Below, in pieces: positions 45,201 through 53,511 of a stretch of 64,000 bases of DNA (the stretch's first letter is position 1; each line of letters opens with the position of its first letter). The DNA is taken from assembly GCF_020404745.1 (NCBI RefSeq), contig NZ_JAIZAP010000016.1:59114-123113 (forward strand), given 5' to 3'. This DNA comes from Aquibacillus saliphilus. GTDB lineage: Bacteria; Bacillota; Bacilli; Bacillales; Amphibacillaceae. The translations under genes were made by a program, and so were the position numbers. Below the pieces are notes generated by a model. The model had not been told where the DNA came from. It did not search any database and saw only the letters and a program-made list of their open reading frames with translations.

Positions 45201-45490
45201 TTTTGCAATCCATCTGAAAGTAACCGTTTCGTTGTGTCATTTGTTTCTTGTTTCCACTTCTTTTCTAGTTCTGATTGAAAACGTAGCTTTAGCTCATCGG
45301 CAGCTTTTCTAGTAAAGGTAATTGCAACCATCTTACTTACTTCACATGTTCCTGTATAAATCAAGTTAACCATTCGATCAACTAAGCTCGTCGTTTTTCC
45401 TGAGCCAGCTCCAGCCTCGATTAGAAAATTTGTTGATAACTCGTTTCTTATTTTATCTCGTGCAGTTTGGTCAACAATTTTTCTACTCAT
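42278..45490 (-). CDS. RecB/AddA-like UvrD-family helicase-nuclease
   Basis: 1070 residues. Superfamily 1A motifs are intact: I EAGAGSGKTT (about residue 25), Ia TFTRKAADEL, II LLVDEFQDTDPVQAE, III VVGDPKQAIYRFRRAD, IV around LTMNFRT, V VMNVHKAKGLEAPIVFL and VI LYVAATRAEKAL. A C-terminal RecB-type nuclease shows KGVIDLIY followed by IIDYKTD. The protein is shorter than canonical Bacillus AddA (about 1230) and the EAGAGSGKTT form of motif I is closer to RecB-like UvrD helicases, so it may be a second, AddAB-like machine. It probably unwinds and degrades double-stranded ends. The start is taken at ATG 45490 (MSRKI) with GGGGG upstream, overlapping the partner gene by 8 bp. Confidence 0.87.
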   Translation of the reverse strand: MSRKIVDQTARDKIRNELSTNFLIEAGAGSGKTTSLVDRMVNLIYTGTCEVSKMVAITFTRKAADELKLRFQSELEKKWKQETNDTTKRLLSDGLQNIEQVFIGTVHSFCAKLLRERPIEARLDLTFQELEQSEDNDLLEEAWQIYLHRLQENQLDRLNEMNNLGISIDELFDCLKDMKEYTDVEWVTTPIEKPELSTTFKSFASLIEEAKRALPEQEPKKKYDNLQKAIIGAVMKMRHIDQTQDKNLIEVFNLFNKNLKPTYNRWDLKEDAIYYYEKMGAFFDKSIKPLLQAWLEYCHPKVVRFLSGAINLYEQLKKERSLLNYQDLLLKTNLLLKDNAEIRDYFQQKYTCLLVDEFQDTDPVQAEIMFFLTGEDHHQKVWTKCKPKPGSLFVVGDPKQAIYRFRRADIDTYNRVKQLIGQHDGEVLQLTMNFRTIDTITENLNTVFRQFLPEQETIYQAAFSPLNAYHADEQSTLSGLKKLTVSDEFSRKDDIIKNDAKNIAREIRNFVDKGHNPKDFMVLTRYNDGIATYAKTIEDYLIPVSVSGEIVIGETVEFQDLLRLLNTFIDPTDQLSFVATLRGGFFGISDDDLYHWKQAGGSFSVYSTIPTTLTGPTKDKFELALRKLARYQKWVRNLPPTAAVETIIEDVGFYPLLLTNKHGKRAHKSLLQILEGIRKAESSGITTFKAIYDILKEMVMEKTVVTNLEEEVDAVRVMNVHKAKGLEAPIVFLAHPIKLVKPDSFLSKHIKRSDNHSEGHFAFSIKQSFQQKTIALPLEWESLKKEELRYLTEEEIRILYVAATRAEKALIISSSAKNDNKNPWAKLLDIEMIDQIELPEQEMVNLPQTDDEVISLDEYRSQTENRLSWLEKRKYDTYHLWSPTDDKEYEEVLTIRRESGGGKEWGTVIHDVLEKVVQGEDVTNFITNTLTSHNINSDREPEVLEYIRLFKESDICSEMKSADEVLTEVTFSLMVSPGDELYPLLNRDDDQRVIYVKGVIDLIYLINDEWTIIDYKTDRVKKQEDLSQLKDYYRDQVTFYKHAWELMTEEKVKDVKLFFFSEQSDEKRFN

Positions 45491-48479
45491 AAGCTCGTAC
45501 CCCCATAAATTTTCGAACTCCCTCTTTTTCATGGTCTACCTGCTTAGAACTTAATGTTTCGGGTTGATAAAATTCTCTTCTACAAACCGATTTAAAATCA
45601 CAAAACGTACAATCATTCACATCGTCTGTCATCGTGAAATGTCCATGCTTAACTACATCTACCAATTTTTCCAGAATGTCTAATCCATTTGCCCGCAAAG
45701 ACTCATCTTGTTTCCGTACGTAGCGACCTCCTAATCCTTTTGAGCTTGGGAAAAAGTAAGAGCTCGCTGCGACAGAACCTGATTCAAGCTTTAAATGTTC
45801 CTCAATCGCTAATGCATAAATAAAGTGCTGTAGTTGACGCCCTCCTTTAAACTTTTCACTTTCATGATAGTTATAGGTACTGCCGGTTTTATAATCAATG
45901 ATATGAAAGTGACCTTTAGATGATTGGTCAACACGGTCTATTTTACCTGCTACATTAATTTTTTGATTTGATGGAAGGGTAACAACCGCAGGTGCGATAT
46001 CATTTATCCCAAATGCATATTCAAAGTGCTGGGCTTGATAGTTTTTTGCATATTCTTCCTCTTCCTTTAAGAAGATGTGACAACATTGATAAATGTCGTC
46101 GACTTCTCGTTCAAATACACGCTGACTAGGTGGCATCTCAACTGCTTTTTGTTGGTCTAATTTTTCCTTTGCGATTTCGATCATTTTACTTTTGTGCAAC
46201 GAATAGGACGGCTTTTCACTAGCGTTGACCAATCCTTTATAAAACTCCTCAAAAATGCTATGAAGCAAGCTACCCCTTGTAGCCGCGTCTAGCCAGGCAT
46301 AGGGATCATACGTCGTCTCTTCAACAGGCTTAAGCTTTAAAATATCCTGCAAGAAGAAAGCATAAGGACACGAAGCTAGCCTTTCCAACTTCCCTGCAGT
46401 CATCAATCTATCTTTATTTTGACGAGGATCATAAATAGACGCATCAATCGTCACTTGACCATCATAGGCTGTGAAATGATCTTCTAGTCTTGCTTTTTTT
46501 GCACGTTGTCCATGGATAAGGTTTTGATATTTGTGTAAAATCCCTGTATCAAGTTGATGTTTACTTCCTTTTTCAAGAATGCTATTCCAGTAATCCTTTT
46601 CCTCGAAAATGTCGACTGGAGTAAGTGGAGCGGGTAAAGTCTTTAACTCCTTAAATTCTGCATTAGGTTGGTCCTTTTCAGTCCGGTAACCCTGCAAAAA
46701 CAAATGCGAAGCGCTTACAGACCGGTTATCGCTAATGTTAAAGCTGCAATAACTGAATGAGACAGGAAGATTGTTATTCGCTAGTAGTTGGAGCATCGTG
46801 TACAGGTTTTCTTTACCTGTTTCCTGTAAAAGAGGTAAATAGCTACTTAACTTCCTTCTTTCCTCATCAAGTAAAAGAGGGTCTTCGCTCGGTGTACCTG
46901 GAAAAGAACGATTATCTAGTCCGACAATAGCTACATGTGCCCTGTTATTATATAATCCTTTTTGATACGACGTTACATGCAAATGACCAGGTATCGGTCC
47001 TGATTTATTAACACGAATCGATAAAATCAGATCATTCACTTTTTCAAAAGCATCATATATATATAATCTTTCATCAGCAAAAGGAAGGATTAAATTAATT
47101 CTATTGATCATTTCTGCTCTAGCTAATCGGTCTAATACTGAGTTTGTCTTACAATGGTTTTCAAGTACGTTAACTATACTTTTTAATAGGACGCGGTAAT
47201 TGATTTCCCTTTCTGCGACGGGTAGCTTTTTAAATAATTTTGAAAACCATTCGTATAGCCAAGTTACGTCATTGACTTGTTTTTGATAGTAGTTTCTTTG
47301 ATCATCAGTATTTGCTTCAGTTACATTTCGTTTGTACTTTTCGATTGCTATTTTTAATTGAGAAGAGTAGCGTGACTGGTCCCAACCTACTTTTGCATCA
47401 CGAAGCAGCTTTGTTATCCTAGTCTTCGCTGGGGCTCCCTCTTGAAGGTCAATCAGTTCCTCATTCATCATTGCTATAAAAGTTACCACACTATATTGGT
47501 CTTTCATCCACTTGATTAAGCCAGAAACAAGTTTGCCTGGACGACTAAAGGAAATCGAGATTCCATCTCCATATGTAATAGGGATTTGATACTTTTCAGC
47601 TAGTTGAAATGTTGTAGTTACATACGGTTCTGATTTCGTATAATAGATTACATTTTGATCTAGGTATGCCTCAGACTGTTTGATTTGTTCAAAAATATGT
47701 TTTAGTTCTACTTCTTCCGTTTTTGCTGTATATAAGGAAATAGCTGGCTGATTTGAGCAATCATCTGGTTGGTATAAATAGCTGAACGGGGTTGGCTCAC
47801 TCCATTTTATCGAGCGAAGGTCATCGTGAGCAGGTGTTGGAATACCTAATATTCTTGGCAAGGAAAGCTTGAAGGAATTAGTAGGAACTATTCTATCTAA
47901 CAACTGATGGTCTAATTGTGTCAGGGACAGATTCGACTGCAAAATATAGATTGTGTCACTTTTTTTATGTGTGAAACTGATTGCTTTTTCTAAAATCATA
48001 GCTTCATCATTAAACAAGTTCGCTTTTAGAACAGCATCGTATTCAGACATAATTTGGACTAAGTCGTTGGCTTTTTCAGAAGAGATAAATGCTTGGTGTG
48101 CGAGGGTATTACTAGCATATCCAGCTAGACGCATGTGTGAAATCGTTTGATGTATGCTGGCGCTAAAAGAAGGGGTTACTTCAATACCGTTAAAATAGGT
48201 TAACTTATCTCCTTTATTTAATTGGTTGAGGATGTTGTAGATAAAGTGGACTCCAACTGCATGATCCACAAGTTGATGGTTATCATCACAGTTTAGTTCA
48301 ACGATTTCATTTGCTAGGTCACGTACTGTTTTGATTTTTAAATTAATCGCATGAAAGCCTTCACTTACATACGCTTGTGTAATTTGATGACCGATAGGAT
48401 AGGAATCAACAAGTAACACTTTTTCATTGTATTTGTATTCTTGATTAATTTCTCTCAACTGCTCTACTAAAGCTTTCAC
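45483..48479 (-). CDS. AddB-like PD-(D/E)XK nuclease partner
   Basis: 998 residues. The N-terminal helicase-like region lacks a Walker A motif, as in the inactive-helicase portion of some AddB-like subunits. The C-terminal nuclease contains GSLLHSIFEEFY, AGKIDRVD and HIIDYKTGS. Four cysteines, one in LASCPYAFF and three in DCTFCDFKSVC, match the iron-sulfur staple of AddB/Cas4-type nucleases. With the overlapping helicase gene it would make a two-nuclease end-processing complex for recombination or degradation of foreign DNA. GTG 48479, preceded by AAGGAGTGATTTAT, replaces the frame opening at 48530. Confidence 0.83.
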   Translation of the reverse strand: MKALVEQLREINQEYKYNEKVLLVDSYPIGHQITQAYVSEGFHAINLKIKTVRDLANEIVELNCDDNHQLVDHAVGVHFIYNILNQLNKGDKLTYFNGIEVTPSFSASIHQTISHMRLAGYASNTLAHQAFISSEKANDLVQIMSEYDAVLKANLFNDEAMILEKAISFTHKKSDTIYILQSNLSLTQLDHQLLDRIVPTNSFKLSLPRILGIPTPAHDDLRSIKWSEPTPFSYLYQPDDCSNQPAISLYTAKTEEVELKHIFEQIKQSEAYLDQNVIYYTKSEPYVTTTFQLAEKYQIPITYGDGISISFSRPGKLVSGLIKWMKDQYSVVTFIAMMNEELIDLQEGAPAKTRITKLLRDAKVGWDQSRYSSQLKIAIEKYKRNVTEANTDDQRNYYQKQVNDVTWLYEWFSKLFKKLPVAEREINYRVLLKSIVNVLENHCKTNSVLDRLARAEMINRINLILPFADERLYIYDAFEKVNDLILSIRVNKSGPIPGHLHVTSYQKGLYNNRAHVAIVGLDNRSFPGTPSEDPLLLDEERRKLSSYLPLLQETGKENLYTMLQLLANNNLPVSFSYCSFNISDNRSVSASHLFLQGYRTEKDQPNAEFKELKTLPAPLTPVDIFEEKDYWNSILEKGSKHQLDTGILHKYQNLIHGQRAKKARLEDHFTAYDGQVTIDASIYDPRQNKDRLMTAGKLERLASCPYAFFLQDILKLKPVEETTYDPYAWLDAATRGSLLHSIFEEFYKGLVNASEKPSYSLHKSKMIEIAKEKLDQQKAVEMPPSQRVFEREVDDIYQCCHIFLKEEEEYAKNYQAQHFEYAFGINDIAPAVVTLPSNQKINVAGKIDRVDQSSKGHFHIIDYKTGSTYNYHESEKFKGGRQLQHFIYALAIEEHLKLESGSVAASSYFFPSSKGLGGRYVRKQDESLRANGLDILEKLVDVVKHGHFTMTDDVNDCTFCDFKSVCRREFYQPETLSSKQVDHEKEGVRKFMGVRAYE

Positions 48480-48653
48480 ATAAATCACTCCTTCTCCTTC
48501 TATTATGCTATTTATTTCCAATTCCTTCAACTAGATTCTACATGTTTTTCAGGAATTCTGATAGTAACTATTGATGGCTGTCATCAACCTCGAATAATTA
48601 CTTCATTTGTTAGAAAAATCCACTAAACCTATTTCATGTTAAATTAAATTTCA

Positions 48654-48712
48654 AATTAAAAACCTTATCAAACAGACCTGAATTCAGGTAGGGTTTGATG
48701 AGGTTTTTAATT
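48654..48712 (-). terminator. Two-tier terminator after the Nudix gene
   Basis: Outer arms AATTAAAAACCT...ATCAAAC / GTTTGAT...AGGTTTTTAATT enclose an inner perfect ACCTGAATTCAGGT palindrome. It is 33 bp beyond the Nudix stop on the minus strand and separates that gene from the helicase-nuclease operon. Confidence 0.85.
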
Positions 48713-48745
48713 AATCTTGGATGAACAGAACATAGATGAGGTCGG

Positions 48746-49363
48746 TTAATTTTTAATTATTTCTACAAAATGAGAAATAATTCTTGCAGTTAACCCCCAT
48801 ATCACTTTGTTGTTATATGTATAGAAATATTCATCCATCTTGAATGTTCGCCAATTATAATTTTCGCCACCGACGATCTGATCGAACGGGAAGTTATCCT
48901 CTGGTTGTACATCCAAATTCACTTGATAAATCTGTGGTTTGGTTTCTAGAAAATAACTAAGTGGTACCGTAAATACCTCTCCAACTTCGGCAGGATTTGG
49001 TGTTAGTTCTTCAGCACTACTGAGAAAACCTACATGTGGATATACAATCATACCAAATGGCGAAACCATGTAATCTAACGGGTGAACGTCAGAAATATCA
49101 TCATTTTTAATCCCTAATTCTTCCGTTGTTTCTCTGATGGCAGCAGCTTTTTCCGTCTCATCTTGTTTATCAATTTTCCCTCCTGGAAAACAGATTTCAC
49201 CTGGTTGTCTTCTTAATGATTGTGAACGGACTTCAAATAAAATAGTAATCTCGTTATCTACTTTCACAAGTGGTATGAGAACAGAAAATTTTGAAAAACT
49301 TTCACTTCCAAGTATAGTGGGTATATGACTTTTCACCTTATTTAAAATTGATTTCGAATCCAT
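48746..49363 (-). CDS. CoA pyrophosphatase-type Nudix hydrolase
   Basis: 205 residues. The Nudix box is complete: GGKIDKQDETEKAAAIRETT continuing EELGI (GX5EX7REUXEEXGU). The preceding segment SLRRQPGEICFPGG matches the UPF0035 signature found in coenzyme A diphosphatases (NudL, Pcd1). Such enzymes cleave CoA or oxidised CoA to phosphopantetheine and 3',5'-ADP with Mg or Mn and help clear damaged CoA. It is cytoplasmic. GAGGTGAGAAA precedes ATG. A single-gene unit between two terminators. Confidence 0.9.
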   Translation of the reverse strand: MDSKSILNKVKSHIPTILGSESFSKFSVLIPLVKVDNEITILFEVRSQSLRRQPGEICFPGGKIDKQDETEKAAAIRETTEELGIKNDDISDVHPLDYMVSPFGMIVYPHVGFLSSAEELTPNPAEVGEVFTVPLSYFLETKPQIYQVNLDVQPEDNFPFDQIVGGENYNWRTFKMDEYFYTYNNKVIWGLTARIISHFVEIIKN

Positions 49364-49457
49364 TTTCTCACCTCAGGAACGTATCGTTTCAATCAATTGT
49401 AACATTTAAACGATGTGACTACTGATAAACAAGTTCCATTAAAAGTTTGAAATGTAC

Positions 49458-49484
49458 AAAAAAGCCACTACAGGTGACTTTTTA
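49458..49484 (-). terminator. Terminator of the DUF3231 gene
   Basis: AAAAAGCCAC / GTGACTTTTT stem with one mismatch, followed on the minus strand by a run of T residues, 26 bp after the stop. Confidence 0.75.
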
Positions 49485-49509
49485 TAAAAAAACGGGTTTA
49501 AATTGGCGT

Positions 49510-50526
49510 CTAATTCTCTTTTGATAATGCGTCACGGTCATCTACCATTGGTGGTTTCTCCATCCAACCGTTTTTTATTAACAGGTTAGCTCCATCTTCC
49601 GCATATAAGCCTATTTCTCCGATTAGCTTTGTGTACTTAAACATGATATCTCTTCTTTGACCTGCTGATAATGCAGCACCATAATAGCCGACTGCAACAG
49701 CAACTAACCCTACAACATGAAACAACATTAGTTTATCCGAAAAAGGAGCCTCTGTTGAATTTGTTACATCTGATTGCCAGCTCTTCGGTGCTGGGAGGTG
49801 ATCATCCGCCAAAAGTGTTGTCAATTCTTTTAGTTGTTTCTCACAAATGTTCGATCCTCTTCGGAAGTAATTCCTAACTTCTTTTGACTTAGCAACTTGA
49901 CCGAATGCAATCTCTAAGACAACCTTAACCATTGTTTTTAGCATATTATAATGAATACCACTTATCTCTACAGCATTTAAAGGTCTCTTTTTTCCAAACC
50001 ATCCGGCTAAATAATTCTGATTATCAATAAATTCAACCTGTTTTGGATTTGGTGGATTGAGGATAGGTGGAATACTTAGAATTCCTTTAGCTAGCATTAG
50101 GCTTAAAATCCTATCATAGAGTTGTGAAGTCTCGGAGATACATTTGGCATAGTAGCTTCTTTGATCAGCACGAATCGAGGTAGTTGTACACAAGGAATAG
50201 CTATTCATCCCGTGAAGTGTCATCACTTGCATGTACACTAAAATAAGATTATCTGAGAACAACCGAGGCGCATCTAAGTTAACATCCTCTTCATTAAAAC
50301 CTTGTGGAATTGGATAGCTTTCTTCTGTTAGAAAATCTGCTATTTTTCGGATGTGATTTTTCGATAAATCGATCGATACCCTCAAAATAGACCGTGTTTC
50401 TTCATCTTCGCACTTCTCTAACAAAAAGCGAATGACGCAAAGGCTCATCGTATCATTCATGTATTGAGTCCAGAGATTAGCAAGTTCCGGAGCAGTTAGT
50501 CGTTCTTTGGAATCCTTTTTAAACAT
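49510..50526 (-). CDS. DUF3231 family protein (tandem CotF/ferritin-like repeats)
   Basis: 338 residues consisting of two related halves, each a bundle of four or more helices. The first begins RLTAPELANLWTQYMNDTMS and the second near PLNAVEISGIHYNMLK; HGMNSYS and FHVVGLVAVAVGYYG lie at equivalent points. DUF3231 proteins are common in spore-forming bacilli and have no proven function; a spore-coat-associated role is often assumed through weak CotF-like similarity. ATG 50526 is chosen because AGGAGTG lies within the longer frame that opens at GTG 50538. No partner genes are evident and it has its own terminator. Confidence 0.85.
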   Translation of the reverse strand: MFKKDSKERLTAPELANLWTQYMNDTMSLCVIRFLLEKCEDEETRSILRVSIDLSKNHIRKIADFLTEESYPIPQGFNEEDVNLDAPRLFSDNLILVYMQVMTLHGMNSYSLCTTTSIRADQRSYYAKCISETSQLYDRILSLMLAKGILSIPPILNPPNPKQVEFIDNQNYLAGWFGKKRPLNAVEISGIHYNMLKTMVKVVLEIAFGQVAKSKEVRNYFRRGSNICEKQLKELTTLLADDHLPAPKSWQSDVTNSTEAPFSDKLMLFHVVGLVAVAVGYYGAALSAGQRRDIMFKYTKLIGEIGLYAEDGANLLIKNGWMEKPPMVDDRDALSKEN

Positions 50527-50661
50527 AGCGAGTTCCACTCCTGCATTTATAGTATGAAGCTTAGTTTAACTAATTGTAAAATTTTTATCCTTTAGAGCTC
50601 ACATCTCTAAAGAATTGTTTTTGAAAAACTGTCTACGAAATATTCTATATTTACATACATG

Positions 50662-50690
50662 AAAACCCCACACCTGAATAAGTGTGAGGT
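50662..50690 (-). terminator. Terminator of the permease/HEAT operon
   Basis: ACCTCACAC / GTGTGGGGT stem (minus strand) followed by TTTTC, 24 bp beyond the HEAT-like gene stop. Confidence 0.75.
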
Positions 50691-50713
50691 CTGATGTTCT
50701 CATAATACTACTT

Positions 50714-51265
50714 TCAGGAGTTCTTCCAAACAGCTGCGTATTTCTTTCGATATTTCACTTCTTCTTCGGTTTCGATTAACTCTAAAGCTTTATTCTTAAT
50801 GGAATGGTCTTTTTGGTTGTCATATAGTTTCCTAAGTCCTTGAATGATGTCAAAGCGAATTAGTGTTGAGTTTTTTTCATTTACACACTGGTGAAATCGA
50901 TTTTCTAAACCACTAACGACCAATTCTTTTTGCTTGTCACCAGCAATGCCTATTTTCCATAAAGACTGCAGGCAATGTCTTGCCGTTACAAATCGTTCAT
51001 CTTTTGTTCGTGCTAATAATTCAGAGAAATCTGTTAGCATCCTTTCCTCTGGATCACTCTTAGCCAAATTAGCTAAAAGTTGGGCAGCGATTGCCCTGCG
51101 ATGGTTATTTGTATGCACTAAATCATCTTTCAGTTTATCCCATACTTCATAAGCCCATTCCACTTTTTCCTCTGTAACAGTTAGAAGCTGAATAAAAGCT
51201 TGATAGCGTATGTCTTTATCTTGGGATTGAAGATTTTCAAAGTAAGATTTGATTGTATTGTCCAT
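50714..51265 (-). CDS. HEAT-repeat-like helical protein
   Basis: 183 residues, all helical, made of about four alpha-alpha repeats (YQAFIQLLTVTEEKVEWAYE, RRAIAAQLLANLAKSDPEER, VTARHCLQSLWKIGIAG, LIRFDIIQGLRKLY). This is the pattern of HEAT/armadillo-type scaffolds that bind other proteins. ATG 51265, preceded by GGGAGGAAATGTAC, is used instead of the frame opening at 51358, which would overlap the permease. It starts 23 bp after the permease stop, so the two form an operon and it may act with that transporter. No enzymatic motif is visible. Confidence 0.7.
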   Translation of the reverse strand: MDNTIKSYFENLQSQDKDIRYQAFIQLLTVTEEKVEWAYEVWDKLKDDLVHTNNHRRAIAAQLLANLAKSDPEERMLTDFSELLARTKDERFVTARHCLQSLWKIGIAGDKQKELVVSGLENRFHQCVNEKNSTLIRFDIIQGLRKLYDNQKDHSIKNKALELIETEEEVKYRKKYAAVWKNS

Positions 51266-51288
51266 GTACATTTCCTCCCATTTTCTAT

Positions 51289-52704
51289 TTAATAAAAAAC
51301 GTACCAAACAAATTGAATATAAGTCTGGACTATAAAATAAAAAGCAATCGTGTACCAAAGGTTAAAGCTAAAACCGTTCTTTAAGATACTAAGTCCGTTG
51401 GAGGCGCTTAATACAATAACCGGCAAAATTACAGGTGATAAAAGAACAGAGATTACACTTCCAGATGTCATTGACAATACGACTAGTTCCGGTGGATATG
51501 GCATACTTACATTTTGCAAGATACCAGCCACTAGCACAATAACCATTAAAGGGCCTAGTCCCATAAAACCCAAAATAATGACAGTAAACGGTAGGATGAC
51601 AAGAAAATTCAAAAAGGGAACTACTTCTTCGATATAGAAGAGTCCGTCTACAAGATAACTTCCGATTCCTGATTGATTGACAGAATAAATAAGAGTACCT
51701 GCTGCCAATAACATACTAAATTGTTGCGATTTATATTTTATTTCCTTACTAAAATAGTCTTTTGCTTGTGCCACCAATTGTTTCAACCTTTTTTTCAACA
51801 CAAAGTAAGCACACGTCCAAATCATGATTATTGGTGGAATAATTACTAATAATCCCCATCCTAGAGTTATATGCAATATAAAAATTGTACTAAATAATGA
51901 AATAAACAAGAAAGCAAATTCAATCACTAGTCGATTCCATTTTCCAGTATGCTGCGATTGTTGAATTAGTTTTTCAATTTCTTCCTCTATCCCTGCTGTG
52001 ATATTGACACCGGATTGTCTCTCCCTAGAAGAAGCAAACCATACCGAAAGAAAAATACCTACTAACGAGATAAAAAAGCCTTGTGCAATTGTCCAGCCAA
52101 GCGATGCATTTAAGTGGTCAACAGCAAATGCGAAACTCGGGATGCTTATTACCCAAAGTGTAGTCAAAGAAAAAGAACGCAGTAGTGCTGTTCCCTTAAA
52201 ATATTCCCACTCCTCGCTGTTTTTGTCTCGTAAAAAATCATTAATAAATTGGTACATCATCGGTATCGCACCAAATAGTAAAAAATAAGCAATAATTTGA
52301 TTTACTACCATGATGCCGAAATAGAATTTTTTACTAGTATTAAGAAAGTTATGCGCGACACTCATAATTTCACTTATGTAAGGCTCCTCTTGGAATATCC
52401 AACCGATAATTGGGACAACCAACAGTAATGCAATTAAACTGCGCATCTCGATGATGCCTTCCATGAAAAATTGAACAATGGACCCACCTGTGACTAGTTG
52501 TATGATCGTTGCAGTTGCAAGTAAAAATATCGGTATTGAAAAGGGTCTAATCGGCAGATAGATGCCAGCAAAAATAATAGCTGTAACCCCTGAAATTGAA
52601 AGGATAAACAAGCCTGAGTCTGTTGGCAAAAGATTAGTCATAAAGTGCATAAAAACATAGATAGATAGCGAAATCGTAAAACCAATAGCAGACAATTGTT
52701 TCAT
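51289..52704 (-). CDS. Polytopic membrane protein, probable transporter of unknown substrate
   Basis: 471 residues with about 11-12 hydrophobic helices. The sequence LLRSFSLTTLWVISIPSFAF and the paired re-entrant-like stretches GIGSYLVDGLFY and ILGFMGLGPLMVIVLVAGIL resemble ion-transporter-superfamily permeases (DctM, ArsB or GntP style) in overall character, but I could not assign a family. A soluble loop near residues 225-260 is rich in Glu, Gln and Lys. AAGGAGTTTTAAC fixes ATG 52704; the longer frame from 52761 is ignored. It is co-transcribed with the HEAT-like gene. Confidence 0.65.
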   Translation of the reverse strand: MKQLSAIGFTISLSIYVFMHFMTNLLPTDSGLFILSISGVTAIIFAGIYLPIRPFSIPIFLLATATIIQLVTGGSIVQFFMEGIIEMRSLIALLLVVPIIGWIFQEEPYISEIMSVAHNFLNTSKKFYFGIMVVNQIIAYFLLFGAIPMMYQFINDFLRDKNSEEWEYFKGTALLRSFSLTTLWVISIPSFAFAVDHLNASLGWTIAQGFFISLVGIFLSVWFASSRERQSGVNITAGIEEEIEKLIQQSQHTGKWNRLVIEFAFLFISLFSTIFILHITLGWGLLVIIPPIIMIWTCAYFVLKKRLKQLVAQAKDYFSKEIKYKSQQFSMLLAAGTLIYSVNQSGIGSYLVDGLFYIEEVVPFLNFLVILPFTVIILGFMGLGPLMVIVLVAGILQNVSMPYPPELVVLSMTSGSVISVLLSPVILPVIVLSASNGLSILKNGFSFNLWYTIAFYFIVQTYIQFVWYVFY

Positions 52705-52844
52705 GTTAAAACTCCTTGATACTTTTGATGTACCCTTTATTTTACACGACTTACAGAACAATTGGATAAATCATTCAGAATTAAAATGAAGGAATAGAAT
52801 AAATGTTTTTTACAGAAAATAAAAATAAAATTGGAGGTGATAGA

Positions 52845-53009
52845 ATGAAAGAGAAAAACCGAATATTTAATACTGGTCAGGGTGTACCAGAATCAGGAGA
52901 ATATTTATGCCAGTCTGGAGAAAGAGCTAAATTTAATAAAAACGAAGAATTTCCAGCATGTCCAATTAGTGGAAAAGAAACTACCTGGCACTGGCAAGAT
53001 CGTTCTTGA
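52845..53009 (+). CDS. YjzC-like small protein
   Basis: 54 residues: FNTGQGVPESGEYLCQSGERAK (trimmed to the first 20: FNTGQGVPESGEYLCQSGER) and NEEFPACPISGKETTWHW. The 'PGxxxPxSGxY' opening and the later EEFPPCP-like motif are typical of the YjzC-like family of bacilli, which is uncharacterised. Two Cys and a His could bind a metal. GGAGGTGATAGA before ATG 52845 decides the start over the longer frame from 52803. It is divergent from the permease gene and 133 bp ahead of the phospholipase-like gene. Confidence 0.6.
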   Translation: MKEKNRIFNTGQGVPESGEYLCQSGERAKFNKNEEFPACPISGKETTWHWQDRS

Positions 53010-53142
53010 TTCTAAAAAGAAATTTACTTTTCACTATTCGTTAAGCCTGTTCTATTTAAATTATTTCCGCAGGATTCCTAGACACCTTCCCACGCAAGAC
53101 TCTCCTTTTGTACATAAACTATAGATGGAGGGAGGGATCCAT

Positions 53143-53385
53143 ATGCCTTGTCTTTCTGGTTATCGATACTGTGGACCTGATTGTTCCGGACCAGGTCCAC
53201 CCACAAACAAACTGGACTCTATCTGTATGGAACATGATGCCTGTTACCGCAAGTATGGCTCAACTAACACAATTTGTGACCAAGTATTTTTGAATCGACT
53301 TAGCCCATATTTAAATCTACAAAATGAACTGGGACGAGATGCTAGATTAATGTTCAGAGCAATCAGGTTAAAACGACTATTTTAA
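53143..53385 (+). CDS. Small phospholipase A2-like protein
   Basis: 80 residues with the calcium-loop-like CGPDCSGPG (about 10-18) and the catalytic helix motif CMEHDACYRKYG (about 28-39), in which the His-Asp pair and flanking Cys match the phospholipase A2 consensus CCxxHDxCY with the first Cys shifted to Ile-Cys. Five of six Cys lie in the first 48 residues. No signal peptide precedes this core. Such minimal PLA2-like proteins occur in bacilli and resemble the domain in parvovirus VP1. Catalysis (hydrolysis of the sn-2 ester, Ca-dependent) is inferred. GGAGGGAGGGAT precedes ATG 53143; the longer frame from 53125 contains this site. Confidence 0.7.
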   Translation: MPCLSGYRYCGPDCSGPGPPTNKLDSICMEHDACYRKYGSTNTICDQVFLNRLSPYLNLQNELGRDARLMFRAIRLKRLF

Positions 53386-53455
53386 GAGTACAAGTGTAGT
53401 GTGAGAAGTCACGATACGATTCATGATTGTGATTAACATTTATCTAAACAGTAAA

Positions 53456-53502
53456 GCTGTTCTTCCATGTAATTCCTTGAAGAACAGCCTTCTTCAAGGA
53501 AT
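53456..53502. terminator. Two overlapping alternative hairpins
   Basis: GCTGTTCTTC (53456-53465) can pair with GAAGAACAGC (53479-53488), while ATTCCTTGAAGAA (53472-53484) can pair with TTCTTCAAGGAAT (53490-53502). The two stems exclude each other. They lie between the convergent PLA2-like and antiporter genes; a T-run is lacking for a textbook terminator. Confidence 0.5.
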
Positions 53503-53511
53503 CACCTACAA

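Noticed and set aside
46705..46722. cre-like sequence GAAGCGCTTACAGA
   Set aside because: It lies deep inside the AddB-like coding frame and is best explained by chance.
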